Source: Amorphus orientalis
GTDB lineage: Bacteria; Pseudomonadota; Alphaproteobacteria; Rhizobiales; Amorphaceae
Direction of reading: 5' to 3'
DNA: 64,000 nt
NCBI RefSeq assembly: GCF_030814015.1
Contig: NZ_JAUSUL010000001.1
Location: 648,001 to 712,000 of the forward strand
A model generated the notes under the pieces. That model did not search any database. It saw only the letters and a list, made by a program, of their open reading frames with translations, and was not told the origin of the DNA. How positions within the stretch are numbered: position 1 is the stretch's first letter; each line of letters begins with the position of its first letter. Below, one piece after another: positions 8,200 through 16,527 of this stretch. The position numbers were made by a program, and so were the translations under genes.

Positions 8200-8452
8200 T
8201 CGGGTTTGAGGCGGCGCGCGACGGGTTTTGCACATCATCGGCGAGCCCCCGCTCCGGCGCCCGCGCCATGCCGTCGCAGCTCGATGCGACTTGGGGAATT
8301 CCCCCTCGCTTCGTGATGCTCTAGATAGGGCCCTGGAACGGTTCCAGGCGCGGCGGCCGCGGCCTGCGCGTGCAAAGATCTAATCTGGAGCCCCGAGGCC
8401 GGCCCGATGGTGCGCCCGGCCGGGCGGGGTTTTGGACAAGGAGGCGAAAGCC

Positions 8453-9430
8453 ATGACGGAGATCCGCAACGACAGGCTGGTGACGATTTTCGGCGGATCC
8501 GGGTTCGTCGGCCGCTATCTCGTGCGACAGCTCGCAAAGCGCGGCTGGCGTATCCGCGCGGCGGTGCGCCGCCCCGATCTGGCGGGCCACCTGCAGCCGC
8601 TCGGCTCGGTCGGCCAGATCAAGGCGGTCCAGGCCAACGTGCGCTACCGGGACTCCATCGATACCGCAATCCACGGCGCCGATGCCGTGGTCAACCTGGT
8701 CGGTATCCTGGCCCAGTCGGGCAAGCAGTCCTTCTCAGCCGTCCAGGCCTACGGCTCCGGCCAGATCGCCGAATCGGCGAAGGAGCACGGGCTCGACCGG
8801 ATCGTGCAGATCTCCGCGCTCGGTGCGGATCCGGACTCCGAATCGTCCTATGCCCGCTCGAAGGCGGAAGGCGAGGCGGCCGTTCTGGAGACGCTGCCGG
8901 ACTCGGTGATCTTCCGGCCGTCGATCCTGTTCGGCCCGGAGGACGACTTCTTCAACCGGTTCGGGCAGATGTCGCGGATCTCGCCGGTGCTGCCGATCGT
9001 CGGGCCCGACACCCGCTTCCAGCCGACCTTCGTCGGCGACGTCGCCGAGGCCATCGCGCTGGCGGTCGAAGGCGGCGCCAGGCCCGGCACGATCTACGAG
9101 CTGGGCGGCCCGGAGGTGCGCACCTTCCGCGAACTCATGAAGCTGATGCTGGAAGAGGTGGACCGGCCGGACAAGCCGATCGTGGCCATCCCGTTCGGGC
9201 TTGCCGAATTCCAGGCGAAGATGATGAGCATCCTGCCGAAGCCGCCGCTCACGCCGGACCAGGTCCGGCTCCTGAAGACCGACAACGTGGTCTCGCCGGA
9301 AGCGGAGGCCGAGGGCCGCACCTATGCCGGGCTTGGGATCAACCCGGACACGCTCGCCGCCGTGCTGCCGACCTATCTCTGGCGGTTCCGTCCGAGCGGC
9401 GAGTTCGACCGGCAGAACGTTCCGGGCTGA
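8453..9430 (+). CDS. NDUFA9-like NAD(P)-binding Rossmann protein
   Basis: This 325-residue protein belongs to the atypical short-chain dehydrogenase group that includes the complex I accessory subunit NDUFA9. The dinucleotide-binding motif is GGSGFVGRYL near residues 14-23, followed by VNLVGILAQSG near 81-91 and the family region RPSILFGPEDDFFNRF near 157-172. The normal catalytic YxxxK is weak (SSYARSKAEGEA). In alphaproteobacteria such proteins are usually single genes, linked to quinone or complex I metabolism by homology only. AAGGAGG lies 7 bases before the ATG at 8453, so the in-frame TTG at 8432 is not needed. Confidence 0.8.
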   Translation: MTEIRNDRLVTIFGGSGFVGRYLVRQLAKRGWRIRAAVRRPDLAGHLQPLGSVGQIKAVQANVRYRDSIDTAIHGADAVVNLVGILAQSGKQSFSAVQAYGSGQIAESAKEHGLDRIVQISALGADPDSESSYARSKAEGEAAVLETLPDSVIFRPSILFGPEDDFFNRFGQMSRISPVLPIVGPDTRFQPTFVGDVAEAIALAVEGGARPGTIYELGGPEVRTFRELMKLMLEEVDRPDKPIVAIPFGLAEFQAKMMSILPKPPLTPDQVRLLKTDNVVSPEAEAEGRTYAGLGINPDTLAAVLPTYLWRFRPSGEFDRQNVPG

Positions 9431-9460
9431 CGCCGGCCGGAGCCTGTTGCAGGGAGGCGG

Positions 9461-9826
9461 TCAGTCCCGTGTCCCGCTTGGCTGTCCGGAACGTCCCGTC
9501 CGCATGCCCATGCGAAGCCGGACCTCGCCGGGGACCTGGTACTCGTCGAGAAAGGCCTTCGTGCGCCTGAGCCCCATCAGCTCGCGCTGGACCACGATGT
9601 GCCACAGGGCCTCGCCGGCCTCCGCCACAAGGGCGTCGCGCTTCGCGGGGTCGTCGCGGGCCGGATCGGCGTCGAACGCCGCCAGCGCGGCGAGCCCGCG
9701 TTCCAGCTTGCGCAGGAGCCGGCCGTGGGTGCCGGCCATTTCCCCGCGAATTTCCTGATTGATCGCCTCCTCGACAGGAGTGGTCTGGCTCTTGGGGGCG
9801 AGTGCTTTCGGCGGGCGGACGGACAT
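9461..9826 (-). CDS. Conserved small protein of unknown function
   Basis: The 121-residue product has no recognised function. It is soluble and helical with charged residues (GTHGRLLRKLERGLAALAAF) and a middle part with a conserved look (GEALWHIVVQRELMGLRR, then FLDEYQVPGEVRLRMG). It is convergent with the NDUFA9-like gene and divergent from the transglycosylase gene. Codon use matches the neighbours, which argues for a real gene rather than a shadow. Confidence 0.6.
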   Translation of the reverse strand: MSVRPPKALAPKSQTTPVEEAINQEIRGEMAGTHGRLLRKLERGLAALAAFDADPARDDPAKRDALVAEAGEALWHIVVQRELMGLRRTKAFLDEYQVPGEVRLRMGMRTGRSGQPSGTRD

Positions 9827-9995
9827 GGCAACCTGTTCGGCACGAAGACGGACGTGCCGAATAGGTGACGCGGAGCCACGGCGGCCGCAAGACCGGCGGA
9901 TCGGATTGAAGCGTTGATGGATTGATCATGGTTCTCCCCTATCCTCTCATCGAGGTGGGGGCGCCGGAACCGGCCAAAGTCCGGAGAGGAGAGCC

Positions 9996-11243
9996 ATGCG
10001 GATCGGATACATGCTCATTGCGGGCGCTCTGTCGGCCCTGGTGCCGGCGGCGGCCCAGGCGGATTTTGCGTCCTGCGTCAACCGGATCGAGCAGGCGGCG
10101 GTGCGCGCCGGCATCAGTCCGCAGATCGCCGCCCAGGCGCTCGACGGCGCGAAACCGGACGAGAAAGTGATCCGGTTCTCCCGCTCGCAGCCGGAGTTCA
10201 AGACCCCGATCTGGGACTACCTGGCCTTCCTGGTGGACGAGGAGCGGGTCAATGACGGCAAGCAGATGCTGCGCAAATACGACCGGGTCCTGCGTCAGAT
10301 CGAGCAGACCTACGGCGTCGACCGGCATGTGGTCGTCGCGGTGTGGGGCGTCGAGAGCGATTACGGCAAGGAGACCGGCGAGTTCTTCCTGCCGCACGCG
10401 CTGGCCAACCTGGTCTGCCAGGGCGGCCGCCGGGCCGATTTCTGGCAGGGCGAGCTGATCGCGTCGCTGTCGCTGGTGCAGGGGGGCGACCTGGAGATGA
10501 ACGAGCTTTACGGCTCGTGGGCCGGCGCGTTCGGCCAGACCCAGTTCATTCCGTCGACCTACAAGCGTCTCGCCGTGGATTTCGATGGAGACGGGAAGCG
10601 GGACCTGGTTCGCTCGGTGCCCGATGCGCTCGGCTCCACGGCGAACTATCTGCGCCGCTCCGGCTGGCAGCCGGGCGAGCCGTGGATGATTGAGGTGAAG
10701 GTGCCGGACAGCTATTCCGGGCCGAGCGGACGCCGGGCCAAGGCGTCGCTGTCGACCTGGGGCAGCCGCGGGGTGGTGCGGGCCGACGGACGGCCGATTT
10801 CCGGCGGCGGATCCGCCGGACTGCTCCTGCCGGCCGGTCCGCGCGGGCCGGGGTTCCTGGTGTTCCGCAACTTCGATGCGATCTATTCCTACAACCTGGC
10901 CGAATCCTACGCCCTGGCGATCTCGCATCTGGCGGACCGGCTGGCGGGCTATCCGGCCTTCCGCACGCCCTGGCCCACCGACGACCCGGGGCTGTCCCGG
11001 GCGGAGCGGGTCGATCTCCAGAGGCTCCTGAACGCCAAGGGGTTCAACGCCGGGACGCCGGACGGCAAGGTCGGACCGCAAACCCAGGCGGCGATCGCCC
11101 GGGCCGAGGCCCACTATGGAATGGAGCAGACCGGGCGCGCCGGTCAGAAGATCTACCAGGCCCTCGGGGGAACCGGGGCGTCGGCAGGCGGCGGCTTCCA
11201 GATGCCGAACTTCTTCCGAAAGCTGACCAACCCGAACAACTGA
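9996..11243 (+). CDS. Lytic murein transglycosylase, MltB type (GH103)
   Basis: This 415-residue periplasmic enzyme cleaves the MurNAc-GlcNAc bond of peptidoglycan to give 1,6-anhydro products. A signal peptide spans residues 1-22 (ending PAAAQA). The GH103 core has the catalytic Glu in VAVWGVESDYG (about E116), the substrate-site motif GSWAGAFGQTQFIPSTY near 168-184 and DFDGDGKRDL near 192. A C-terminal peptidoglycan-binding domain follows (about 335-395; LQRLLNAKGFNAG, then GKVGPQTQAAIARA). GGAGAGGAG precedes the ATG at 9996. It stands alone as a transcription unit. Confidence 0.92.
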   Translation: MRIGYMLIAGALSALVPAAAQADFASCVNRIEQAAVRAGISPQIAAQALDGAKPDEKVIRFSRSQPEFKTPIWDYLAFLVDEERVNDGKQMLRKYDRVLRQIEQTYGVDRHVVVAVWGVESDYGKETGEFFLPHALANLVCQGGRRADFWQGELIASLSLVQGGDLEMNELYGSWAGAFGQTQFIPSTYKRLAVDFDGDGKRDLVRSVPDALGSTANYLRRSGWQPGEPWMIEVKVPDSYSGPSGRRAKASLSTWGSRGVVRADGRPISGGGSAGLLLPAGPRGPGFLVFRNFDAIYSYNLAESYALAISHLADRLAGYPAFRTPWPTDDPGLSRAERVDLQRLLNAKGFNAGTPDGKVGPQTQAAIARAEAHYGMEQTGRAGQKIYQALGGTGASAGGGFQMPNFFRKLTNPNN

Positions 11244-11588
11244 CGCGGGCGCGGCGGGGCTGAAGGCCTTGGGCTGCGCCGATCCGGAGGCCGGTGCTCG
11301 GCCGGTTCCTGCTGGCGTCGCGCGGGCGGTCGCGGCTTAGCCGGCCGCCGGATCAGGTCGCGAGCTGACCGCATACGCGTCGCTGCTGGAAGTTCCATCC
11401 GGTACCCGAAAAATTTCCCGCAGACATTGTTGGAACGAACCTGTCGGACCGTCGTTCTCCGCTCCGACGACGGGGTGACATTCGTTTCACTATATTTAGC
11501 GAATGCTTCGGGCTTCAGAGCAGATCGATGCGGTTTTAGTATTTCGCGTCGACCTACCCATCCTCGAATGAATAGAGGAGAAGTCGAA
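11244..11588. other. Intergenic stretch with stress promoter and long leader
   Basis: The 345 bases between the transglycosylase and DUF1236 genes contain the EcfG-type promoter motif at 11432-11456 and about 125 bases of leader. The first 150 bases are GC-rich with no recognised element. Confidence 0.5.
11432..11456 (+). promoter_or_regulatory. EcfG (general stress response) promoter motif
   Basis: GGAAC (11432-11436) and CGTT (11453-11456) are separated by exactly 16 bases, the consensus for the alphaproteobacterial general-stress sigma factor EcfG. It is 130 bp upstream of the DUF1236 gene in the right orientation. Confidence 0.6.
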
Positions 11589-12032
11589 ATGAATAAGGTC
11601 TTCACCATCGCTTCGGCCGCGGCCATTGCAGTTGCGACGGCGGGTGCTCCGGCGCTTGCCCAGGATTCCACCGTGACCGGCGTTGCCGGCGGTGCCGCCA
11701 CCGGCGCCGTAGTTGCCGGACCTCCGGGCGCCGTGATCGGTGCGATCGCCGGCGGCACCATCGGTGCGTCGATGGATCAGGCCGAGCAGGCGAGCGAGCC
11801 GAAGGCGCACGTGGTCAAGGACGTGCCGTCCGAGGTGGGTGCCTACACCATGCAGCGCCCGGCGCCCGAGACCCAGCTCAATGAGCCGGTCCGGATCGGC
11901 GATCCGCTCCCGCAGCGCGTCGAGGTCCGCGAAGTTCCGGACTATCCGCAGTACGCCTACGCCAACATCAACGGCCAGAACGTGGTCGTCGATGCGGAGA
12001 CCGGCGAGGTGATCGGCGTGGTGCAGCAGTAA
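11589..12032 (+). CDS. Secreted DUF1236-family protein
   Basis: This 147-residue protein has a signal peptide (1-24, ending APALAQ), then a Gly/Ala-rich glycine-zipper-like stretch (VAGGAATGAVVAGPPGAVIG) and a C-terminal DUF1236-type domain (VEVREVPDYPQYAYANINGQ, then VDAETGEVIGV). DUF1236 proteins are common periplasmic proteins of Hyphomicrobiales without known biochemical function. The ATG at 11589 follows GAGGAG at normal spacing; upstream in-frame starts would lie inside the leader. An EcfG motif upstream suggests induction in stress or stationary phase. Confidence 0.8.
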   Translation: MNKVFTIASAAAIAVATAGAPALAQDSTVTGVAGGAATGAVVAGPPGAVIGAIAGGTIGASMDQAEQASEPKAHVVKDVPSEVGAYTMQRPAPETQLNEPVRIGDPLPQRVEVREVPDYPQYAYANINGQNVVVDAETGEVIGVVQQ

Positions 12033-12164
12033 TCTGCGGCCAATATTGAGCCTTCGCGGTTCCGTCGGCCTCTGCGGCCGCCCGCGAAGGACACAGGTTC
12101 AGGATTGAACCGACGGGTCGGCTCCATGAGCCGGCCCGTTCTCGTATGTGGCGTTCCTTCCGGC

Positions 12165-12929
12165 CTATTCGGAGATGAGGCGCTCGAGCGTCGCGATGGT
12201 CGACCGGTCGGCCCGGCCGTCGACGCGCTCCGGCCTGAAGTGGCGCTGGAAGGCGGCGACCACGGCCTGGGTGTAGTCGTCGAAGCTCGCGGTCTCTTCC
12301 ACCGGATAGCCCAGGCTGGCGAGGTTGCGCTGCAGGCGGGCGACCGGTTGGCCGATGTCGCCGAGCGCCAGCACCGGGCCGTCGGCGATCGGCACCGGCG
12401 GCACGTAGCGGCCGATCCCGGCATCCGCAAGCCGCGCCCAGGGAAACCGCTCGCCCGGGTCGATCTTGCGGTTGGGCGCCACGTCGGAGTGGGCGAGGAC
12501 GCCTTCGGCCGGGATCTGCCACCGCGCCATGATGCGGCGGACCAGGGCGATGACGGTTAGGATCTGCGCATCGGGGAAGTCGACATAGCCGTGATCGTGG
12601 CCCGGATTGGCGATCTCGATGCCAATCGAGGCGGCGTTCACGTCGCGGATCGCATGCCAGCCGGACACGCCCGCATGCCACGCCCGCATGGTTTCGTCGA
12701 CCGACTGGATCAGCCGCCCGTCCTCGAAAACGAAATAGTGCGACGAGACCTTCGAGGCCGGATCGCACAGCCAGGACAGCGCACCGTCCGCGCTCGGCAT
12801 GCCGGTATAATGCAGGATGACGAGCGAGGGGGCCGTATCGCCCCGGCGATCGATGTTCGGCGACGGACGCCATTCCGCTTCCGGATCGCGGCCGATGCCC
12901 TTCTCGATGGTGTCGGTCGGGTCCGTCAC
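12165..12929 (-). CDS. N-acetylmuramoyl-L-alanine amidase, AmiD-like (amidase_2)
   Basis: This 254-residue zinc enzyme cleaves the MurNAc to L-Ala amide bond in peptidoglycan or muropeptides. The amidase_2 domain covers about 30-165. Likely zinc ligands are H40 (LVILHYTG), H147 (LAHSDVAP) and D157 (RKIDPGERFPW). A C-terminal peptidoglycan-binding domain follows (about 185-250; LQRNLASLGYPVEE). There is no signal peptide, so it may act on recycled muropeptides in the cytoplasm, as AmpD does. Its start overlaps the stop of the TerB-DnaJ gene by 4 bases (ATGA), so the two are translationally coupled. Confidence 0.9.
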   Translation of the reverse strand: MTDPTDTIEKGIGRDPEAEWRPSPNIDRRGDTAPSLVILHYTGMPSADGALSWLCDPASKVSSHYFVFEDGRLIQSVDETMRAWHAGVSGWHAIRDVNAASIGIEIANPGHDHGYVDFPDAQILTVIALVRRIMARWQIPAEGVLAHSDVAPNRKIDPGERFPWARLADAGIGRYVPPVPIADGPVLALGDIGQPVARLQRNLASLGYPVEETASFDDYTQAVVAAFQRHFRPERVDGRADRSTIATLERLISE

Positions 12930-13621
12930 AGACGGCGCTCCCGTCGAACCTGCTCGTAGGCGGAATTGATCGCGGCGAGCCGGGCGTTGGCGACGTCGAC
13001 GAACTCGGCCGGAACGCCGCGGGCGATCAGCCGGTCGGGATGGTGTTCCGCGACCAGCTTGCGGTAGTGCCGCTTCAGCGCTTCCGCGTCGCTGTCGGGG
13101 TCGATGCCGAGCACGAGATAGGGGTCGATGGATCCCTCGCGGACGTGCCGCGCCTTGAGGCGCCGGAACTCCGATCCGTCCATGCCGAACAGTTCCGATA
13201 TGCGTTCCAGAACGGCGAGTTCGTGTTCGTGGACCACGCCGTCGGCGGCCGCGATCATGAACAGGACGTCGACGATGTCCGCAAGGAAGGCGTCGTCGCC
13301 GGGAAACAGATTGGCGATCCGCCGGGCATAGGCCTCGAAGCCGGCGACGTCCTGCTGCGCCAGGCGGAAGAGCCGGTCGACATTGCGCACCTCGTGGGGC
13401 GGGATCTGGACGTTGCGCCGGAAGGCGGCGACCTCTTCCGACGTCACGACCCCGTCGGCCTTGGCCATCTTCGCCGACAGCGCCACGATCGCGGCGGTAA
13501 AGGCAACCGCCCGCCGTTCCTCCTCGGTGCCGGCCACGGCGCCGACGATCCGTTCGATCAGATCGGCGCCGACGCTGGAAATGTCCTGAACGGCGGCTGT
13601 GACACGGGACCAGATCGACAT
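12926..13621 (-). CDS. TerB-DnaJ domain protein (DjlA-like co-chaperone)
   Basis: The 231-residue product has a TerB-like helical domain (about 35-160; MAKADGVVTSEEVAAFRR and AAADGVVHEHELAVLERI) and a C-terminal J domain (about 165-230) with the essential HPD at 194-196, which stimulates Hsp70 (DnaK) ATPase. Unlike E. coli DjlA it has no obvious N-terminal membrane anchor. It is coupled to the downstream amidase by a 4-base overlap and lies 6 bases from the stop of the hydrolase gene at 13628, so the three form one minus-strand unit. Confidence 0.85.
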   Translation of the reverse strand: MSIWSRVTAAVQDISSVGADLIERIVGAVAGTEEERRAVAFTAAIVALSAKMAKADGVVTSEEVAAFRRNVQIPPHEVRNVDRLFRLAQQDVAGFEAYARRIANLFPGDDAFLADIVDVLFMIAAADGVVHEHELAVLERISELFGMDGSEFRRLKARHVREGSIDPYLVLGIDPDSDAEALKRHYRKLVAEHHPDRLIARGVPAEFVDVANARLAAINSAYEQVRRERRL

Positions 13622-13627
13622 CTGGGG

Positions 13628-15751
13628 TCAGCGGCGCCGGTTGCGGCCGCGCTTGACCGGGCGCGGTGCCGTCTTGCGGGCCCCGCTGACCGACCGCAGG
13701 GCGGATCCGGAAGAGGCAGTGCTCTCAGAGGCCGTGTCGTCGTCTTCGCTGTCGGCCTGCGATGTCGGGTCGATTGTGTCGGACTGGTCGGTCCCCTCGG
13801 CCGGGCGCTTGTCATCCGGCTCGGAGGGGGAGGCGGTCTCCGCCAGCTCTTCCGAAGTCGCCTGGTCGCCTGCATCCGGCTCTGCCGATTCCGCTTCCGG
13901 CTGCTGTTCGGATGCCGCATCGTCCGCCTCTTCTGGAGCGGCCAGTGCGTCGGACGTGTCGGCCGCCGTCGGGCCCGCCTCGTCGGGGGCAGTCGCTTCG
14001 TCCGTCGTTTTCCGGTCGTCGTCCGCGGCAGGAGACGTCTCGGTGGGGCTGTCGTCAGTTGCGGTGGCGTTCGACGGTGCCGCCTCCGCCGGATCGGTAT
14101 CGGCGTCCGCATCGCCCGTCTTCCGGCCGCGCCGACGGAACAGGCGCCCGACCGATTTCGTGCGATTGGAGCTCTGATCGTCGGGACGGCTTTCCGCCGC
14201 TCTTTCCTCGTTCGGATCGGCGGGAGATCTTTCCTCCGGGTCTGCCGCCTTCGCCTCCGAAGGCTCGGCCGGCTGGGAGGCTTCGCGCACGAGATCGTTG
14301 GCGGCGGACAGGGCCGCCTCGACAGAATTCTGGTCGCCCGACACAGGCTTGGCGGCGTCCTCCGGGGAGGCATCGGCCGCCGGCTGCTCCGGGGTGGGCG
14401 GCTGCTCCGGGCCAGATGGCTCTGCGGCAGACGGTTCGTCCGCCAGGTTCGGGCTCTGCTCCGGACCGGCAGGTTTCGGTTTGCGCCCGAAGAGACGGGC
14501 CAGGAAGGGACGTCGGGCGGCCGGTTCGGGGGTGCGGGCCGTGGCCGGTTCGGCGTCGTGGATCTCCGCCGTCTCCGCCGAAGCCTCCGCTGCCGGTTCG
14601 GACAGGCCGGTTTCGGCCTCGGCGGTCTGCTGGTCCGCGCTCGGCCTTTCCTCGGCACGAACGTCCGGGGCCGTCTCGGAGGCGGCAGGAGCGGCCATGC
14701 CGGCGCCGGTGTCCGCAAGCGGCGGCTCGCCGGTCACCAGTTCCGGCACCACCTTCGGCGGCGGAAGGTCCGTGGGCAGGCGCAGATCGCTGCCGGGCAC
14801 GAAGGTATCGAAGGCGGCCCAGAACAGGGTCCGGAACCCGGTGCGCTCCATGAGGATCTCGTGGCGCGCCCCGGGAATGAGGACGCGGCCTCCGGACCGG
14901 AGCTTCCGGGCGAACTGTTCGATGGCGGTGTTGGAGACGACCTTGTCCGCGCCGGACACCACCATCATGGTGGGGATCCGGACGGCTTCCGCCGTGCCCG
15001 GTTCGGCGAGCTTGGCAAGCGCCCGGTTCAGGGCGGAGAACCAGCGGACCGTGGGGCCGCCGACCGCCAGCCTCGGTTCGGCCCGCAGCACGGCCATGGT
15101 GCGCTCGTAGCGGCGGGAATCCGACGTCACCCAGTTGTCGCCGAAGGCAATCTCATGGGGCGGACGCACGGCATCGGGCTGGATCTTGCGGTTGGCCAGT
15201 CCGACACCGGCGGCGAAGCCCGCAGCGCCGCGGGTCCAGCGGTTGGCGACGCGCTTGTCGGCGAGTTCCAGCAGCGGCGCGGTCAGCACCATCCGTTCGA
15301 TCTGGTCGGCCAGATGGTCGGCGGCGAGAAGCGCGACCGTCGCGGCGGTCGAATGGGCCAGCAGATAGAACGGGCGCGGCAGCCCCTTCACCGCCGCCGC
15401 AGCCACCGCCGCCTCCAGGTCGTCGACATAATGGTCGAACGCGCCGACATGGCTCTTGGTCGGGTCCGGCAGCAGGCGGCTCGACCCGCCCTGGCCGCGC
15501 CAGTCGAAAACGACGGCGGCGAATCCCCGTTCGCGCAGGTCGGCGACGACCTCGAAATATTTCTCGATGAACTCGGCGCGGCCGGGCGCGACGATGACCG
15601 TGCCCTTCGGGTCGTCGGCGGTCGCCGGCCAGGCCGCGAAGCGCACGAGAACCCGGCCCTTGTCGAGGGCGAGCCACTCGCATGCCGCCCCCTCGGGTGC
15701 CGGGTTTTCCGGAATATCAGTCAGGGGTGGTTGGACGTGCGCTTCGGCCAT
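13628..15751 (-). CDS. Alpha/beta hydrolase (S33/lysophospholipase-like) with a long acidic disordered tail
   Basis: The 707-residue product begins with a complete alpha/beta hydrolase domain (about 1-310): oxyanion region IVAPGRAEFIEKY, nucleophile elbow LLAHSTAAT (about S134), acid in VVSGADKVV and His in IPGARHEIL. This resembles monoacylglycerol lipase/PldB-type lysophospholipases. Residues about 320-707 are low-complexity Glu/Ala/Pro/Ser/Asp-rich sequence with two short basic islands (ARLFGRKPKP and GRLFRRRGRKTG) and a basic end. The ATG at 15751 gives the natural N-terminus; an upstream start at 15805 lacks support. Family members are usually about 310-330 residues, so the tail doubles the protein. 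Substrate unknown. Confidence 0.75.
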   Translation of the reverse strand: MAEAHVQPPLTDIPENPAPEGAACEWLALDKGRVLVRFAAWPATADDPKGTVIVAPGRAEFIEKYFEVVADLRERGFAAVVFDWRGQGGSSRLLPDPTKSHVGAFDHYVDDLEAAVAAAAVKGLPRPFYLLAHSTAATVALLAADHLADQIERMVLTAPLLELADKRVANRWTRGAAGFAAGVGLANRKIQPDAVRPPHEIAFGDNWVTSDSRRYERTMAVLRAEPRLAVGGPTVRWFSALNRALAKLAEPGTAEAVRIPTMMVVSGADKVVSNTAIEQFARKLRSGGRVLIPGARHEILMERTGFRTLFWAAFDTFVPGSDLRLPTDLPPPKVVPELVTGEPPLADTGAGMAAPAASETAPDVRAEERPSADQQTAEAETGLSEPAAEASAETAEIHDAEPATARTPEPAARRPFLARLFGRKPKPAGPEQSPNLADEPSAAEPSGPEQPPTPEQPAADASPEDAAKPVSGDQNSVEAALSAANDLVREASQPAEPSEAKAADPEERSPADPNEERAAESRPDDQSSNRTKSVGRLFRRRGRKTGDADADTDPAEAAPSNATATDDSPTETSPAADDDRKTTDEATAPDEAGPTAADTSDALAAPEEADDAASEQQPEAESAEPDAGDQATSEELAETASPSEPDDKRPAEGTDQSDTIDPTSQADSEDDDTASESTASSGSALRSVSGARKTAPRPVKRGRNRRR

Positions 15752-15769
15752 CTGGGGCGCTCTTGAAAT

Positions 15770-15798
15770 CTTGTACGCGGGACAAACCAAACCCATAT
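15770..15798 (+). promoter_or_regulatory. Candidate RpoH (heat-shock sigma) promoter of hsp20
   Basis: CTTG at 15770-15773 and CCCATAT at 15792-15798 are 18 bases apart, close to the alphaproteobacterial RpoH pattern (CTTG, about 17 bases, then a C-rich TAT element). It would start transcription near 15806, leaving a 110-base leader before hsp20. Confidence 0.45.
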
Positions 15799-15805
15799 CA
15801 CACAA

Positions 15806-15915
15806 CGCGGACGCCCGTGGAGGGTCCGCGCTTCAAGGGTATCACCTGGCCAGGACGGCAGGTAGGACCGTTATGCCCTTGGAGGATGGTAACGTCGCTT
15901 CAATGGAGGACAACC
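15806..15915 (+). promoter_or_regulatory. ROSE-type RNA thermometer in the hsp20 leader
   Basis: The leader ends in a small hairpin at 15894-15911 that sequesters the Shine-Dalgarno. GUC pairs with GAC, a single G (15897) is bulged, then CUUC pairs with GGAG (one G-U pair) around an AAU loop. The strand opposite the Shine-Dalgarno contains UCGCU, matching the UYGCU hallmark of ROSE elements, in which a bulged G makes the stem melt on heating. A second stem CGTTA/TAACG (15869-15893) lies upstream. ROSE elements are known for small heat-shock genes of rhizobia. Confidence 0.7.
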
Positions 15916-16386
15916 ATGCGGCATTTTGACTTGAGCCCCCTTTATCGTTCGACCGTCGGGTTCGACCGGCTCTTCTCGATGCTTGATCAGGTGGGCGCGC
16001 CGGACGCCGGCTCGACCTATCCCCCCTACAACATCGAACGCACGGCCGAGAACGACTACCGCATCACGATGGCGGTGGCCGGCTTCTCGACTGACGAGCT
16101 GACGATCGAGGTGCGGGAAAACACCCTGACCGTGAAGGGCGAAAAGCAGGTCGAGAGCGAAGAGAGCAAGGAAGTGCTCTATCGCGGCATCGCCTCGCGG
16201 GCCTTCGAGCGCCGCTTCCAGCTCGCCGACCACGTCGTGGTCAACGGTGCGAGCCTCGAGAACGGCCTTCTGCACGTCGACCTGAAGCGCGAGATCCCCG
16301 AGGCCAAGAAGCCACGGAACATCGAGATCGCCGCTCCCTCGGGCGCGTCCCGGAAGCAGCTCGAAGGCGAGGTCGAGACGGCCTGA
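15916..16386 (+). CDS. Hsp20/alpha-crystallin small heat-shock protein
   Basis: This 157-residue protein is an IbpA-type holdase that binds unfolding proteins and prevents aggregation in the cytoplasm. The N-terminus LYRSTVGFDRLFSML is typical of class A bacterial small heat-shock proteins. The alpha-crystallin domain covers about 35-135 (ENDYRITMAVAGFSTDEL, ending NGLLHVDLKREIPE), with the C-terminal PRNIEI tail motif. The ATG at 15916 follows GGAGGA and is preceded by a ROSE-like leader and a candidate RpoH promoter, so heat control at both transcription and translation is expected. A strong terminator follows at 16426. Confidence 0.93.
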   Translation: MRHFDLSPLYRSTVGFDRLFSMLDQVGAPDAGSTYPPYNIERTAENDYRITMAVAGFSTDELTIEVRENTLTVKGEKQVESEESKEVLYRGIASRAFERRFQLADHVVVNGASLENGLLHVDLKREIPEAKKPRNIEIAAPSGASRKQLEGEVETA

Positions 16387-16425
16387 CGCCGTTTTTCGCG
16401 AAAGCGTCGAACGAACCGTACGCGG

Positions 16426-16457
16426 GCGCCCCGGGAAACCGGGGCGCTTTTTTTTTT
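16426..16457 (+). terminator. Rho-independent terminator of hsp20
   Basis: A perfect 9-bp stem GCGCCCCGG/CCGGGGCGC with GAAA loop (16426-16447) is followed by a run of ten T. Confidence 0.95.
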
Positions 16458-16527
16458 GTTGCCGCATTCCGGTATCGACGATGGCCGATCGCCGGTCAGG
16501 CAGACGGGCGAGGTCGCCTCGGCCGTG

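Noticed and set aside
13040-15766. 908-residue open frame on the plus strand
   Set aside because: It is antisense to the TerB-DnaJ and hydrolase genes; its residues are Arg/Gly-rich shadow composition and the minus-strand genes show real domains.
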